64,000 nt of DNA from the NCBI RefSeq assembly GCF_017876405.1, contig NZ_JAGINW010000001.1:5469203-5533202 (forward strand). Reading direction: 5' to 3'. The notes under the pieces are model-generated. The model did not search any database and was not told the DNA's origin. It was given only the letters and a program-made list of their open reading frames with translations. Shown here piece after piece: positions 1 through 8,483 of the stretch. How positions within the stretch are numbered: the stretch's first letter is position 1; every line of letters begins with the position of its first letter. The position numbers were made by a program, and so were the translations under genes. This DNA comes from Kibdelosporangium banguiense. Lineage in GTDB: Bacteria; Actinomycetota; Actinomycetes; Mycobacteriales; Pseudonocardiaceae.

Positions 1-1178
1 GTGACGTCGCCTATTCGCCGGACGGAACGCAGCTGGTGCTGACCACCCGCCGGGCCGCCGCGCCGGTTTCACCGGAAGCGTTGGTGGTCCTGACAATCGC
101 GAACGGACAGTTGACCTTCATCACGGACTCGTTGCCCGGCAGGCAGAAGGAGCCGAGCTGGCAGCAGACAGTAGACCTCGCGGTCCTGGCCCCGCCCAGC
201 ACACCGGTCGTGCCGGTGGGCGGTAGCCAGACCGTGGGCATCACAGTGATCAACCGAGGACCTGCGCCTTCGCCGGGAACCGTGCTGACCCTGACCGTGC
301 CGCCAGGTGTCCGGCTCGACGGGATACAACCGGATCGAGGCACATGCGCCGAACTCCGGTGCGACTTCGGCGTGCTGGCGCCAGGTGAGAGCATCGGCGT
401 TACCGTGGTCCTGGTCGGCGTGACGCAAGGAACGCACCAGGTTACGTGGTCGGTCACCGGCGCTGTGCAAGATCCGCAACCCGCGGACAACACTGCCGAG
501 ACGCTGGTTCCTGTCGAGGTACCGCCCCCACCTCTGGCAGGGCCCGCGTTGGCTGTGACCGTTCAACCCACGCCTGGCTATGTCGGCGGCACGGTGACCG
601 TGACATACACGGCACGCAACGGTGGTGACTCCACCGCCACTGGCTTGAACCTTGCCATCGCGTTGCCTGCGCAGGTTCCGATCGGAACCGTGACACCGGG
701 ATGCACTGCGACCGGTTGTGCTCTCGCCGATCTCGCACCAGGTACGTCCCAGGTGGTGCGGATTGTGCTCACGCCGAAGGCGGCCATCAACACCGTGGTG
801 TCCGGCACTCTGCGAACCACCGGAACCGACGCGAACCCTGCTGACAACGCCGTTACCGCTCCACTCCGCGTGCTCCAGCCGCGTATTGTCGCAGTGCCCG
901 CGATCGGCAAACCAGGCTTCGTCACCTCCGTGCGTGGCAACGACTTCCCGCCAGGTGTGCCGGTTGTGCTCACTTGGACACCAGGTATCACCGCGTCCGC
1001 AGTGCCTACCCGGCCTGCGGTCAACGGCCGGTTCATCGCGCAACTGCTGATCCTGCCCAAGGACCAGACCGGGCGGCGGGAAATCACCGCGACCGGCCCC
1101 GGATTCAGCCCGGTGACGACTCGTTTCCTTGTCGTGGCCGGTGTTTTCGGGCCACCTGACATGGTGGTGCGCAGATGA
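1..1178 (+). CDS. Propeller/DUF11 repeat protein, 5' truncated
   Basis: The reading frame is open from base 3, so the true start lies upstream of the window. The first residues (DVAYSPDGTQLVL) look like the last blade of a TolB/WD40-type beta-propeller. Two DUF11/CARDB-like Ig-type modules follow, each ending in a PADN motif (QPADNTAET, NPADNAVTA), and then an IPT/TIG-like C-terminal module. The visible part has paired cysteines in each DUF11 module. It overlaps the DUF4255 gene by four bases, so it belongs to the injection-system operon. A surface, fibre or sensing role is inference only. DUF11 and propeller domains are usually extracellular interaction modules. Confidence 0.8.
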   Translation, partial: DVAYSPDGTQLVLTTRRAAAPVSPEALVVLTIANGQLTFITDSLPGRQKEPSWQQTVDLAVLAPPSTPVVPVGGSQTVGITVINRGPAPSPGTVLTLTVPPGVRLDGIQPDRGTCAELRCDFGVLAPGESIGVTVVLVGVTQGTHQVTWSVTGAVQDPQPADNTAETLVPVEVPPPPLAGPALAVTVQPTPGYVGGTVTVTYTARNGGDSTATGLNLAIALPAQVPIGTVTPGCTATGCALADLAPGTSQVVRIVLTPKAAINTVVSGTLRTTGTDANPADNAVTAPLRVLQPRIVAVPAIGKPGFVTSVRGNDFPPGVPVVLTWTPGITASAVPTRPAVNGRFIAQLLILPKDQTGRREITATGPGFSPVTTRFLVVAGVFGPPDMVVRR

Positions 1179-1852
1179 TCCACGAGGTCGACGAGGCGAT
1201 CAGGCGGCTGCTGGCCGACGGTGGCGTGCCGGGCGGCGGGGGTGAGCTCGCCTTCGACGCGCCCACCCGGGACTGGACGGCCAAACGAAACGCCCCCACG
1301 GTCAACGTCTTCCTCTACGACATCCATGAGGACTTGTCCCGCCGGCGGACCGGCACGACCGAGGAACACGACGACGAGGGCATGATCGTCGGCTGGCGGC
1401 ACCGGCCACGCTGGTTCCAGCTGTCGTATCTGGTGACAGCGTGGACGAACCGGCCGGCCGACGAGCATCGGCTGCTGTCGCAGGTGCTCATCTGCCTGAC
1501 CCGCACGGATGCCATCGGATCACAGTGGCTGACCGGGACACTGGCCGAGCTCGGTATGCCGATCCCGCTGGAGACGGCCGGACCGGTGACCGAGGGGCGG
1601 GCCGCCACCGATGTCTGGTCCGCGCTCGGTGGCGAACTCAAACCCGCGATCGACTTGAAGGTGACCGCCCCGCTCGCCGGGCCGCGGACGTCCGCGGGAC
1701 CGCCGGTCACCGAGGGGGTCGTGCTCCGGGCCGACACCGACCGCCATCTGCGTTATGAGGGCACCACGACCGCTCAGGGCGAAGGATTCGCTGTCGTGCG
1801 GCCGAAACCGGCGCCGCCTGCGCGACGCAGACGGACGGGGGCGGGTCCATGA
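1175..1852 (+). CDS. DUF4255 protein, tail cap/terminator (Pvc16/Afp16-like)
   Basis: This 225-residue protein starts with MIHEVDEAIRRLL and carries the DUF4255 signature: a short acidic N-terminal helix, the segment PTVNVFLYDIHED near residue 42, and RPRWFQLSYLVTAW in the middle. DUF4255 proteins (Pvc16/Afp16) cap the distal end of the sheath-tube assembly in eCIS particles. The ATG overlaps the upstream stop by four bases and the stop overlaps the AAA+ ATPase start, so translation is probably coupled. The C-terminal 40 residues are Pro/Arg-rich and probably disordered. Confidence 0.9.
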   Translation: MIHEVDEAIRRLLADGGVPGGGGELAFDAPTRDWTAKRNAPTVNVFLYDIHEDLSRRRTGTTEEHDDEGMIVGWRHRPRWFQLSYLVTAWTNRPADEHRLLSQVLICLTRTDAIGSQWLTGTLAELGMPIPLETAGPVTEGRAATDVWSALGGELKPAIDLKVTAPLAGPRTSAGPPVTEGVVLRADTDRHLRYEGTTTAQGEGFAVVRPKPAPPARRRRTGAGP

Positions 1853-3780
1853 CTGGCAGTGAGGTGCTTACGGCGCTTGTCGATGTGGAACTACGGGTCC
1901 GACAGGCGATCCAGGCCCGGCGAGCGGGTGATCCCATGCCGGACGATCCGTACCGTGGTCTGTATCTCACCGCGGAGGCGGTGGACCGGATCCTTGCGGG
2001 GAATCCGGTCATGCCGCCGTGGAACGAACCCGGACCGCTGCTCGGCAAACTGGCCGAGGACTTCGGCCTTACCCCGTTGGATGTGCGATTCCTGCTCATA
2101 GCACTGGCGCCGGACGTCGATCCGCGGTTCGAGCGGCTCTACGCGTACCTCAACGACGACATGACCCGGCGCCGGGCGACGATCGGCCTCGTGCTGGACC
2201 TGTGCGGGCTTCAGGCGGCAGGAGCCGCGCGGTTCCGGCTCGCGCCAAACTCACCGCTGGTTTCCGGTGGCCTGATCGACATCCTGGAACAGGACAGTCC
2301 GGCACTGGCACGCGGGCTGCGGGTACCGGACCGGGTCGTTGCTTATCTGCTGGGAGACAACGAGCTGGACTCGTCCATAGTGGATTTCTGTCGCATTCGG
2401 ACTGTCGCATCGGACGATCCTGTCGTGGCGAAGCTCGGTGCTGGTGTGAAAGCCGGTGTGCGGCTGCTGTATTTGCGCGGTGGAGAAAGGCTTGCAGTGC
2501 CAGTGCTCACCGCGGCGGGCTGTCCCAGCCTGGTCCTGGATCCGTTGCGGCTGGGCGACGCGTTGGCGGCAGTGGTCAGGGAAGCGCGCCTGCGCGGTGC
2601 TGGAATCGTGCTCGGCCCGGTGGATTCTCTCGGTGAGAAAAAAGTGTTGCGTGAGCTGGTCGCTCGAACTTCCGATGTGCCGTTGATCCTTTATGGGCAA
2701 AGAAGCTGGGACCCGTTGTGGGGTGAGCGAACCCCGGTCTCGCGTACCGTAGAACCGGCAGACGCGGCTCAACGCAAGGCAGAATGGGGCGCGGCACTCG
2801 CCGGCTCTGCCGGAGAGATCACAAGCGAACCGGGACCGTACCGGCTCGGACCCGAGCAGATCCAGCGTGCCGCTTCGGTAGCGGCCCAGAACGCGATGCT
2901 CGACGCACGTCCGATCAGCGCGGGCGACATCAGGGCCGGTGTGCGGGCACAGAACGCCGCTGGGCTGGACAAGCTGGCCCGCCGGATCGAGCCCTCGGTC
3001 GGCTGGAGTGATCTGGTGCTGCCCGAGCAGACCCGCGACCAACTCGCCGAGCTGGTCGTCCGGGCCCGGCACCGGGATCATGTGCTCGGCACCTGGCGGA
3101 TGCGTCCTGGCGGTGGCCGGGGTCGTGGCGTCACAGCACTCTTCGCGGGGGAGTCCGGAACCGGCAAGACGATGTCAGCCGAGGTCGTAGCCGCCGAACT
3201 GGGCATGGACCTGTACGTGGTCGACCTGTCGACAGTGGTCGACAAGTACGTCGGCGAGACCGAGAAGAACCTGGAGCGGGTCTTCGCCGAGGCCGCGGCC
3301 GTGCAAGGCGTGCTGCTGTTCGACGAGGCCGACGCGATCTTCGGCAAACGTTCCCAGGTCAAGGACGCCCACGACCGCTACGCCAACCTGGAGTCCGCAT
3401 TTCTGTTGCAGCGCATGGAATCCTTCGACGGAATCGCGGTGCTGACCACGAACCTGCGGGCCAACCTGGACGAGGCGTTCACCCGCCGGCTGGACGTGAT
3501 CGCCGACTTCCCGGTGCCCGACGAGGCCAACCGGCTTGCCCTGTGGGACCGCTGCCTCGGCACTGCGCTGCCTCGCGCGGACGATTTGGACCTCGCTTTC
3601 TGTGCCGAGAAGTTCGAGCTCACCGGTGGCTCAATCCGTGCGTGCGCAGTGACAGCGGCGTACTTGGCCGCCGACACAGGCTGTCCAGTGGGAACGGTGG
3701 AACTGATCACCGCGATCCGCCAGGAGTACCGCAAACTCGGCCGGTTGCTGCTGGACAGCGAGTTCGCCCCGTTTCACTGA
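1849..3780 (+). CDS. AAA+ ATPase of the contractile injection system (Pvc15/Afp15-like)
   Basis: This 643-residue protein has a long N-terminal region and a C-terminal AAA+ module. Walker A GESGTGKT lies at residues 434-441 and Walker B LLFDEAD around 489-495. The following segment (FTRRLDVIADFPVPDE) contains sensor and arginine-finger residues typical of the CDC48/FtsH-like group found in eCIS operons. AAA+ ATPases of this family are needed for assembly or remodelling of Afp/PVC-type particles. The gene is coupled to DUF4255 by a four-base overlap, and the next gene begins 12 bases downstream. Confidence 0.92.
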   Translation: MTGSEVLTALVDVELRVRQAIQARRAGDPMPDDPYRGLYLTAEAVDRILAGNPVMPPWNEPGPLLGKLAEDFGLTPLDVRFLLIALAPDVDPRFERLYAYLNDDMTRRRATIGLVLDLCGLQAAGAARFRLAPNSPLVSGGLIDILEQDSPALARGLRVPDRVVAYLLGDNELDSSIVDFCRIRTVASDDPVVAKLGAGVKAGVRLLYLRGGERLAVPVLTAAGCPSLVLDPLRLGDALAAVVREARLRGAGIVLGPVDSLGEKKVLRELVARTSDVPLILYGQRSWDPLWGERTPVSRTVEPADAAQRKAEWGAALAGSAGEITSEPGPYRLGPEQIQRAASVAAQNAMLDARPISAGDIRAGVRAQNAAGLDKLARRIEPSVGWSDLVLPEQTRDQLAELVVRARHRDHVLGTWRMRPGGGRGRGVTALFAGESGTGKTMSAEVVAAELGMDLYVVDLSTVVDKYVGETEKNLERVFAEAAAVQGVLLFDEADAIFGKRSQVKDAHDRYANLESAFLLQRMESFDGIAVLTTNLRANLDEAFTRRLDVIADFPVPDEANRLALWDRCLGTALPRADDLDLAFCAEKFELTGGSIRACAVTAAYLAADTGCPVGTVELITAIRQEYRKLGRLLLDSEFAPFH

Positions 3781-3791
3781 AGGAGGCGCGA

Positions 3792-5783
3792 GTGCACGCA
3801 CACGACGAATCGACCGAGAAGGCGAAAACCCCGCCTGTCCAGCCTGCCGCGCCCGAGGGGATCTTCGCATTGCAACGTGCCATCGGCAACGAGGCGGTGG
3901 CCGGGATGGTCCAAAGTGTCCTGAACTCGTCCGGCAGGCCGCTGGACGAACCGGTACGGCAGGACATGGAGGCCCGGCTCGGCGCCGACTTCTCCGACGT
4001 CCGGCTGCACACCGGCGCCGCGGCTCAGCGGTCCGCCACTGAGATCGGGGCCCGTGCCTACACCTCCGGAAACCACGTGGTGATCGGCCGAGGCGGCGCC
4101 GACCCGCACACTCTCGCGCACGAGCTCACCCACGTGATTCAGCAGCGCGGCGGCCCGGTGTCCGGGGTGGACAATGGATCGGGGCTGCGGGTGAGCGACC
4201 CGTCCGACCGGTTCGAGCAGGCCGCCGAGGCCAACGCCCATCGGGCGATGTCCGGAGAGGCACCGGTCCAGCGTGCCGAGCCGTACCCGCGGGGACATCC
4301 GGTCGACGAGACCGTGCAGCGCCGGGTGGGGTTCGAGTTCGAGGCGCAGTGGAACGTCCGGGACGTCAGCGATCTCGCGGGCGCCACCGCCGTGCAGAAT
4401 CAGCAGCTCGCGGCCCGTGACCAGCGCATCAAGGTCGAGCTGCTGCGCAGAATAGTCAACTCGCGCCGCCGCAACGTCCCTACCAACTGGTTGACCGCGG
4501 GCGACCTGGCCCAAACGGCGGATGCGCTGGAACAGGCGTGGCTCAATGGGGACACACCGACGCCGGTCGGCGAGACCAAGCTCCAGTCGCTCCAGCTGAT
4601 ATCCGGCACCGGTCCGTGGAATGCCGCGGTCCAGTCGCTGATGGTCGACTCGCGGGTCACCGAACGGCCGCTGCTGGGCGCCAATCTCTCCAAGGGCAGC
4701 CTGATCCTCAGGGGCGACAGGTTCGCCCTGACCGCCGACGTGAGTCCCTCCGGCGGATCCCAGCTGGAGTGGGTGACCGATCCACTGGAGTCGTCGGGCC
4801 AGGTCGAGCGGGTGGTCAAGGCGATCACCAAGATGGCCAGGTTCCTCAACGACCGTCGCAGCAGGGAGTACGTCCGATCCGAGGACGTACGCACATCGGG
4901 CGGCGGCACCTCCCGGCCGAACCTGCGCATCTACCCGCTCAACGGCGAGGAACTGAGCTTCACCCCGCAGGTGACCGGTGGCCTGCGCATCGACACCCTG
5001 GCGGACCTGATCGAGTTCCTCGTCCAGCCCGCGCCGAGCGAGGGCTCCAGAGCCGCGACTCAGATGTTCACGGAGGGGACGACACCGATGATCGATTCCA
5101 TCCACGCGGCCCGCGGGGCGATACAGGCAGATCCGCAACTGACCACCATGGACACCGCCGGGCTCGTGGGGCTGCTCGCGCTGGTCGGCAGTTACCTGCG
5201 TACCGCGGCGAGTCTGGGCGACGGGGCCAATCCGAAGTCGATCGCCGGTGGCATGCTCGCCCGCACCGACTTCGGGCACAACTACTCGCTGCTGCCCCGG
5301 GAGATCAAGGAGTATCTGCACGAGGACGCGGCGCGCTTCATCGCGCTCGCGATGACCGCCGCCGGCATGACCGTGCAGGACGCCGACGCGCGTGTCTACC
5401 CGAACACCCTGGAACGCGGGGATGTCGGCAACCGGCCGCCGGTCACCCTGCCGTTGACCCGGCGCATCTGGCTGGAGGGCATGGCCGAGGGGGTCGACCG
5501 GCTCAAGAACTGGGACCTGCTCAGGGACGACCAGAAGATGGGCCCGGCTCAGCCGGGGATGCCGCAGCAAGCAGACTGGTCGGTGATCCATCCCTCACTC
5601 GGCGGGCTCGGCACCTTGCCCGACACGGTTCGCAAACCCGACGGCGAGCGGGTCGCCGCGCTGATCGTCGAGTTGCGCAGGATGCGCGGCGACCGGCTGG
5701 TTGGTGACCTCCAACCGCTGGCACTGGCGGCCTTCCAGCTCTTCGAGCAGCTCGGCTTGGACAAGCCGCTGAGATTCCCGTAG
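3792..5783 (+). CDS. DUF4157 (eCIS core) protein with amidoligase-like C-terminus
   Basis: A GTG start at 3792 fits the ribosome binding site AGGAGG at 3781-3786 and gives 663 residues. The N-terminus has the motif LQRAIGNEAV (27-36). The DUF4157 domain (about 50-155) includes the metallopeptidase-like HELTH at 110-114. The rest (about 175-663) is a separate module: GFEFE at 180-184 and LEWVTDPLES at 325-334 resemble the G-x-E-x-E and EivspPL elements of glutamine-synthetase-fold putative amidoligases. That assignment is inference. DUF4157 proteins are markers of eCIS clusters and often carry effector domains, so this is probably a cargo or processing protein of the particle. Confidence 0.85.
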   Translation: MHAHDESTEKAKTPPVQPAAPEGIFALQRAIGNEAVAGMVQSVLNSSGRPLDEPVRQDMEARLGADFSDVRLHTGAAAQRSATEIGARAYTSGNHVVIGRGGADPHTLAHELTHVIQQRGGPVSGVDNGSGLRVSDPSDRFEQAAEANAHRAMSGEAPVQRAEPYPRGHPVDETVQRRVGFEFEAQWNVRDVSDLAGATAVQNQQLAARDQRIKVELLRRIVNSRRRNVPTNWLTAGDLAQTADALEQAWLNGDTPTPVGETKLQSLQLISGTGPWNAAVQSLMVDSRVTERPLLGANLSKGSLILRGDRFALTADVSPSGGSQLEWVTDPLESSGQVERVVKAITKMARFLNDRRSREYVRSEDVRTSGGGTSRPNLRIYPLNGEELSFTPQVTGGLRIDTLADLIEFLVQPAPSEGSRAATQMFTEGTTPMIDSIHAARGAIQADPQLTTMDTAGLVGLLALVGSYLRTAASLGDGANPKSIAGGMLARTDFGHNYSLLPREIKEYLHEDAARFIALAMTAAGMTVQDADARVYPNTLERGDVGNRPPVTLPLTRRIWLEGMAEGVDRLKNWDLLRDDQKMGPAQPGMPQQADWSVIHPSLGGLGTLPDTVRKPDGERVAALIVELRRMRGDRLVGDLQPLALAAFQLFEQLGLDKPLRFP

Positions 5784-5905
5784 GCCGCACAGTATCCCCG
5801 GGAGGCATCCGCGGTGCCCCCGCCGGGGGACCCGAGGCCCTGTCGGCCCGCATCGGATGAGATCAGGATTTGTAGTGACAGCAACGGGAACACGAAGGAG
5901 CGAGC

Positions 5906-7429
5906 ATGCCGTCGTACCTCTCCCCGGGCGTGTACGTCGAGGAGGTCCAGTCCGGAGCCCGGCCGATCGAGGGGGTCGGCACCGCGGTGGCCGCCTTCGT
6001 CGGGTTCGCCGAGCGCGGGCCGTTCCACCAGCCGACTCTGGTGGCCAACTGGAACCAGTACGTGCAGCTCTTCGGCGGGTTCGTCGAGGGCTGCTATCTG
6101 CCGCACTCCGTGTACGGCTACTTCTCCAACGGTGGCGGAACCGCTTATGTGGTCCGGGTTGGCGGGGCGGCCGCGGGTGAGCGGACGGAACCGGCCGCGC
6201 CGGTGCCTGCTGTCCTCGGTGGACTGCGGGTCGCGGCGTTGCCGTCCGCGACCGGGGAGATCTCAGTGGAGGTCGCGGACGCCGATGGTGAGAACCCGCC
6301 GGACGACCGGTTCAAGCTGCTGGTCCGTCAGGACGGCAAGGTGGTCGAGACCTTTGACGTGTCCACCCGCAGGAATATCAAGAACTATGTGGTCAACCAG
6401 GTTCGTGAGCGTTCCAAGCTGATCGAGGTCAGCGAGCAGTCCGGCACGACGCTCACCCGGCCGGACAAGCAGTCGGTCATGGTGCCCGCCCCTGCTCTGC
6501 CGGCGGACGCGCCGGTCAAAGTGGACACCCAGGAGTACGTGGGCGATGTCGCGGACCGTACCGGCTTCGGCGGTCTGGAAACGATCGACGAGATCACCAT
6601 GGTGGCCGTGCCAGATCTGATGAGCGCCCACCAGCGCGGCCTGATCGACGCCGATGGCGTGAAAGCGGTGCAGCTGGCGGTGATCTCGCACTGTGAGCAG
6701 ATGGGTGACCGGGTCGCGATCCTGGACACCCCGCCGGGCCTGGCCGCGCAACGGGTCCGGGCCTGGCGGCAGGACGAGGCAGGCTACGACTCCCGGTTCG
6801 CCGCGCTGTACTACCCGTGGCTCAAGGTGTTCGACCCAGTGAGCGGCCAGACGATCACGGTACCGCCCAGCGGGCACGTGGCCGGAGTGTGGGCGCGCAG
6901 CGACGCCGAACGCGGTGTGCACAAAGCACCAGCCAACGAGGTGATCCGTGGCGCGATAGACCTGCAGATCTCGCTGAGCAAGGGCGAACAGGATCTGCTC
7001 AACCCGATCGGCGTGAACTGCGTGCGCGCGTTCCCCGGCCGGGGCATCCGGATCTGGGGCGCCAGGACGCTGTCGTCCGACCCGGCGTGGCGGTATCTCA
7101 ACGTGCGCAGGCTGTTCAACTACTTGGAGGAGTCGATCCTGCTCGGCACCCAGTGGGTGGTGTTCGAGCCGAACGACGACCGGCTGTGGTCCAGCATCCG
7201 CCGCAACGTCACCGCGTTCCTGACCGAGGAGTGGCGGCGCGGAGCGCTGTTCGGGCGGACCGCCGAGGAGGCCTTCTACGTCAAGTGCGACCGGGACAAC
7301 AACCCGTCTGAGTCGATCGATCTCGGTCAGGTGATCTGCGAGATCGGGGTGGCACCGGTGAAACCCGCGGAGTTCGTGGTGTTCCGGCTGGCCCAGTTCT
7401 CCGACAGCACCAGTCTCGTCAACGAGTGA
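5906..7429 (+). CDS. Contractile sheath protein
   Basis: This 507-residue protein begins MPSYLSPGVYVEEV, the standard opening of phage/eCIS tail sheath subunits (Afp2-4/Pvc2-4). It continues with GTAVAAFVGFAERGP and a C-terminal half matching the conserved sheath core (GRGIRIWGARTLS; YLNVRRLFNYLEESI; EPNDDRLWSSI). The sheath contracts to drive the inner tube. GAAGGAG lies just upstream of the ATG. The 122-base gap before it is the longest within the operon and may contain an extra promoter. Only one sheath gene is present, whereas Afp/PVC have several. Confidence 0.96.
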   Translation: MPSYLSPGVYVEEVQSGARPIEGVGTAVAAFVGFAERGPFHQPTLVANWNQYVQLFGGFVEGCYLPHSVYGYFSNGGGTAYVVRVGGAAAGERTEPAAPVPAVLGGLRVAALPSATGEISVEVADADGENPPDDRFKLLVRQDGKVVETFDVSTRRNIKNYVVNQVRERSKLIEVSEQSGTTLTRPDKQSVMVPAPALPADAPVKVDTQEYVGDVADRTGFGGLETIDEITMVAVPDLMSAHQRGLIDADGVKAVQLAVISHCEQMGDRVAILDTPPGLAAQRVRAWRQDEAGYDSRFAALYYPWLKVFDPVSGQTITVPPSGHVAGVWARSDAERGVHKAPANEVIRGAIDLQISLSKGEQDLLNPIGVNCVRAFPGRGIRIWGARTLSSDPAWRYLNVRRLFNYLEESILLGTQWVVFEPNDDRLWSSIRRNVTAFLTEEWRRGALFGRTAEEAFYVKCDRDNNPSESIDLGQVICEIGVAPVKPAEFVVFRLAQFSDSTSLVNE

Positions 7430-7444
7430 AGGTGAGAAGACCCC

Positions 7445-7885
7445 ATGGCAGAAGGCGATGCGCTGTCCACCCACATCTTCGGGGTACAGCTCGGCGGGTA
7501 TCTGGTCGAGTCCATCCAGGAGGTCAGCGGGCTGACCGTGGAGGAGGACGTGGTGGAGACCCAGCAGGTCACCGCCGAGGGCAAGCCGTTGATCCGCAAG
7601 CAGCCCGGTGCCCGCAAGGGCGGTGAGGTGACCATCACCCGTGGCCTGGACAAGAGCAGCGAGTTCACCACCTGGATCAAGGAAACCCTCAACAAGGGTG
7701 CGGTGGAGACCGCACGGCAGAACCTCACCATCGAGATCAAGGACACCGAGGGCCAGACCGTCCGGCGAATCCAGCTGATGCAGGGCTGGGCGTCCAAATG
7801 GGAGGGTCCGTCGCTGAAGGCGGGCGAGTCGACCGCGGCGACCGAGAAGGTCACCATCACGTTCGAGGAGATCGTGGTCGAATGA
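7445..7885 (+). CDS. Inner tube protein (gp19/Afp1-like)
   Basis: This 146-residue protein starts MAEGDALSTHIFGVQL. It matches the T4 gp19-like tail tube family: a beta-rich fold, the segment EVSGLTVEEDVVETQQVTAEG, and a C-terminal strand ending TFEEIVVE. It forms the hexameric inner tube that is pushed through the target membrane and may hold cargo in its lumen. It lies 15 bases after the sheath gene and overlaps the next gene by four bases. Stoichiometrically, sheath and tube are usually the most abundant products of the operon. Confidence 0.94.
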   Translation: MAEGDALSTHIFGVQLGGYLVESIQEVSGLTVEEDVVETQQVTAEGKPLIRKQPGARKGGEVTITRGLDKSSEFTTWIKETLNKGAVETARQNLTIEIKDTEGQTVRRIQLMQGWASKWEGPSLKAGESTAATEKVTITFEEIVVE

Positions 7886-8325
7886 GGCGCCGTACCGTGA
7901 GCATGGCCGATCTCGACGACCTTGTCGCGCCCACCAAACAGGCCCCGCAGTCCAGCTCCCGCACGGAGTTCGAGTTCGAACTGCCCCGTGGGTACGTCGA
8001 CCAGGACGGCACCGTGCACCGCCACGGCCGGATGCGGCTGGCGACCGCACGCGACGAGTTGCGTCCGCAGATCGACCTGCGGGTCAAGGAAAATCCCGCG
8101 TACCTGAGCGTGGTGCTGCTCAGCCAGGTGATCACCGCACTGGGCACGGTCGGCGAGATCCACGCGGGCGTGGTCGAACAGATGTACGCCACCGACATCG
8201 CCTTCCTGCAGGACTTCTACCGCCGAATCAACAGCGAGGGACACACCAGGGCCGCTGTCACGTGCCCCTCCTGCGGCGCGGGCTTCGAGGTGGACCTGGC
8301 CGGGAGCCGCCTGGGGGAATCGTGA
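7882..8325 (+). CDS. Putative tail assembly protein with CPSCG zinc motif
   Basis: The ATG at 7882 overlaps the tube stop. An in-frame ATG at 7903 (MADLDDLV) is an alternative start. The product is about 147 residues. A central part (FELPRGYVDQDGTVHRHGRMR, then LRPQIDLRVKENPAYLSVVLLS) is the form seen in eCIS/Mu-like tail assembly proteins. A C-terminal CPSCG motif follows, which could form half of a zinc site. No second cysteine pair is visible, so metal binding would need dimerisation. The position between tube and DUF6760 is typical of actinobacterial eCIS operons. A chaperone role is inference. Confidence 0.75.
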   Translation: MRRRTVSMADLDDLVAPTKQAPQSSSRTEFEFELPRGYVDQDGTVHRHGRMRLATARDELRPQIDLRVKENPAYLSVVLLSQVITALGTVGEIHAGVVEQMYATDIAFLQDFYRRINSEGHTRAAVTCPSCGAGFEVDLAGSRLGES

Positions 8326-8480
8326 CGTACGCGGCCACGCGGCTGCACGAGGAGGTCGCATATGTGGCATACCACTTCCACTGGCCGCGTGCGGAAATCC
8401 TCGACATGGAACACCACGAGCGCCAAAGCTGGGTCCGGGAGATCGCCCGGATCAACACAAGGATGAACGAGGGCGGGTGA
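8322..8480 (+). CDS. DUF6760 small eCIS protein
   Basis: This 52-residue protein is read from the GTG at 8322, which overlaps the upstream stop. The sequence YAATRLHEEVAYVAYHFHW followed by ILDMEHHERQSWVREI matches the short DUF6760 family found next to tail assembly genes in eCIS operons. It is probably a small assembly partner of the preceding protein. The function is not established. Confidence 0.85.
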   Translation: MTYAATRLHEEVAYVAYHFHWPRAEILDMEHHERQSWVREIARINTRMNEGG

Positions 8481-8483
8481 CCG

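Noticed and set aside
2306..2320. TGGCACGCGGGCTGC inside the AAA+ ATPase gene resembles a -24/-12 promoter
   Set aside because: It lies in the middle of a coding region with no gene start downstream, and its -12 half lacks the TT; likely chance.
3774..5591. A 605-codon open frame on the minus strand opposite the DUF4157 gene
   Set aside because: It is an effect of high GC at third codon positions. It has no domain-like sequence and lies within a well supported gene.
5814..5831. Small imperfect hairpin before the sheath gene
   Set aside because: Only four consecutive GC pairs plus a mismatch; expected by chance at this GC content.
6263..8050. Long minus-strand open frame opposite sheath and tube genes
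   Set aside because: Sheath and tube are certain; the antisense frame spans two of them and is a compositional shadow.
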